Source: a bacterium
GTDB lineage: Bacteria; Latescibacterota; UBA2968; GCA-2709665
Length of the DNA: 7,583 bases
Assembly: GCA_027619145.1 (NCBI GenBank)
Contig: JAQCGA010000186.1
Span: forward strand, 1-7,583
Direction of reading: 5' to 3'
Every line of letters starts with the position of its first letter. Within the stretch, counting starts at the first letter, position 1. Under the pieces are notes generated by a model. It worked only from the letters and a program-made list of their open reading frames with translations. It made no database searches and had not been told where the DNA came from. This document shows positions 6,627-7,583 of this stretch, in pieces. Position numbers and translations under genes: made by a program.

Positions 6627-6630
6627 GAGG
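6627..6630 (+). promoter_or_regulatory. Ribosome binding site supporting a GTG start
   Basis: GAGG lies 10 nt before GTG at 6641. No better ATG in this frame fits the first membrane helix, so this site decides the GTG start of the transporter. Confidence 0.55.
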
Positions 6631-6640
6631 ATTTGGAAAC

Positions 6641-7543
6641 GTGGGTATTTCAGTTACTTTTGGAGAATTTCTGGCGTTGGGCGGCGCATTGATCTCCGCA
6701 TGCAGCAGCCTTATTCTGCGAACTCAGTCATTTAAAGTGCCGCCTGTTGTGATGAATGCTGTTCGATGTGGTACTGCGACAGTCTTTTTCTGGATCTTGC
6801 TCCTGGTTTGGGGGCCGCCACTCCGTTCTTACCTGGAGGTACCCTTTCACGCCTGGGCTTTTTTGTTAGGCGGGGTTATGATTGGCCCGGTGGTTGGAGA
6901 GACGGCCTATCTGCGTGCGATCCGGGAGATTGGGGTTTCCAGGAGCCTGGCGCTGGCGGGGACGTATCCACTGAGTACGCTGTTTTTTCAGCATTTGATC
7001 CTTCAGTACCCCGTTCCGAAGAGTCTTGTTCTGGGCTGTGTGCTGGTGGTGCTTGGTGTGGTGAGTTTGTCTGGGAGGCCAGAACAGGTTTCTGTGGGAG
7101 GAATAGCAGGTCCTCCGGTCCGGATGAGGCTGGGTGTGTTGCTGGTTCTTCTTGCCGTCACGTTGTGGGGGCTGAGTACCATTCTGCTTAAGTTGGCTAT
7201 CGAGGATCTGACGGTTTTGCAGGCAAATAGTATTCGGATGCCGCAGGTAGCGACGGTTCTCTTTTTGACTCATTTCTGGGCCGGTGGGAAGGTGCGGTTG
7301 AAAGATATCGAGCGGAGAGCGATCTGGATTGTGGCGGGTACCGGGGTTTTGAGTATGGGGCTGGGATCGTTGATGTTTTTAAAAGCACTTGAGCTGATCG
7401 GTCCGGCAAAATGCGCTACGTTGAGTTCGGTTGCCCCTGTTTTTGGGTTGATCCTGGCGGTGATCTTTCTGAAGGAAAAAGCAACGGTTCGGCTGGTGGT
7501 TGGGGTGGCGCTGTGTGTGACAGGGGTGTGGGTGGTTCTGTAG
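6641..7543 (+). CDS. EamA/DMT-superfamily transporter (ten-helix permease)
   Basis: This 300-residue membrane protein has the length and duplicated five-helix build of drug/metabolite transporter (DMT) permeases with two EamA domains (about residues 8-145 and 164-300). Hydrophobic segments lie near 8-28, 36-58, 70-90, 98-120, 126-146, 163-184, 192-213, 226-247, 253-277 and 284-300. The short loop between halves (147-162) is typical. Repeat-end motifs can be seen in both halves: ALAGTYPLSTLFF (104-116) and CATLSSVAPVFGL (258-270), each followed by a helix ending in a G-V-rich stretch. Family members export or import amino acids, amines, nucleosides and other small metabolites across the inner membrane; the substrate cannot be predicted. 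It starts with GTG. It diverges from the catabolic cluster, so a role in moving its substrate or product is possible but unproven. Confidence 0.9.
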   Translation: MGISVTFGEFLALGGALISACSSLILRTQSFKVPPVVMNAVRCGTATVFFWILLLVWGPPLRSYLEVPFHAWAFLLGGVMIGPVVGETAYLRAIREIGVSRSLALAGTYPLSTLFFQHLILQYPVPKSLVLGCVLVVLGVVSLSGRPEQVSVGGIAGPPVRMRLGVLLVLLAVTLWGLSTILLKLAIEDLTVLQANSIRMPQVATVLFLTHFWAGGKVRLKDIERRAIWIVAGTGVLSMGLGSLMFLKALELIGPAKCATLSSVAPVFGLILAVIFLKEKATVRLVVGVALCVTGVWVVL

Positions 7544-7559
7544 GGATCAGGGTAGAGAG

Positions 7560-7583
7560 ATGTCGTATTACGAGAATAAAGAG
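7560..7583 (+). CDS. Probable start of a further gene (partial, eight codons)
   Basis: An ATG 16 nt after the transporter stop opens a frame reading MSYYENKE up to the window edge. AGGG at 7549-7552 lies 7 nt upstream, a good Shine-Dalgarno position, and the spacing is typical of an operon. Eight codons are too few to recognise a product. Confidence 0.5.

Larger units (their letters stand above)
6151..6640. other. 490-nt divergent intergenic region
   Basis: This region separates the minus-strand cluster from the plus-strand transporter and contains no convincing gene. It holds a minus-strand promoter candidate (6201-6229), an inverted-repeat element made of 10-nt units (6319-6437) and a plus-strand promoter candidate (6556-6584). 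It is more AT-rich than the genes, most clearly at 6441-6640. Short open frames here are either translations of the repeat or overlap the transporter start out of frame. I see no tRNA, riboswitch or CRISPR structure. Confidence 0.75.

Noticed and set aside
6538..6735. 65-codon plus-strand open frame overlapping the transporter start
   Set aside because: It starts upstream of the proposed promoter -35 and overlaps the transporter in another frame. Its hydrophobic start reflects T-rich intergenic DNA.

Overview
The window comes from a bacterium with Shine-Dalgarno-led genes, moderately GC-rich coding DNA and AT-rich spacers. The lineage cannot be fixed from sequence alone. A large heparinase II/III-type protein, stand-alone C-N hydrolases and dispersed intergenic repeats suggest a glycan-degrading, Planctomycetes-, Latescibacterota- or Poribacteria-like environmental bacterium. 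That is a weak inference from gene content.

Layout. Positions 1-6150 hold a compact minus-strand array of five genes, probably one operon read from 6150 towards 1. In order they are: a heparinase II/III-like polysaccharide lyase (1008 aa), a nitrilase-superfamily carbon-nitrogen hydrolase (301 aa), an isochorismatase-superfamily cysteine hydrolase (216 aa), a sarcosine-oxidase-like FAD amine oxidase (374 aa), and the first 97 codons of a metal-dependent amidohydrolase/deacetylase cut by the window edge. Gaps are 20, 34, 87 and 8 nt. The 87-nt gap carries four tandem heptamers and a perfect 22-nt palindrome. Positions 6151-6640 are a divergent intergenic region with a promoter candidate facing each way, each with a perfect TTGACA, and an inverted-repeat element built from 10-nt units between them. 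Positions 6641-7543 on the plus strand encode a ten-helix EamA/DMT-family transporter, followed after 16 nt by the first eight codons of a probable further gene.

How the genes may work together. None of the four small enzymes is a classic sugar-acid enzyme. Their families open amide or cyclic amide bonds (amidohydrolase), remove carbamoyl or amide groups (nitrilase and isochorismatase families) and oxidise secondary or primary amines (DAO family). This resembles, at family level only, the creatinine/hydantoin to N-carbamoylsarcosine to sarcosine to glycine logic. The cluster may therefore degrade an N-substituted amino compound, perhaps released from or attached to a uronate-containing polymer cut by the lyase. 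None of the visible N-termini has a signal peptide, so the system looks cytoplasmic. The exact substrate cannot be read from the sequence.
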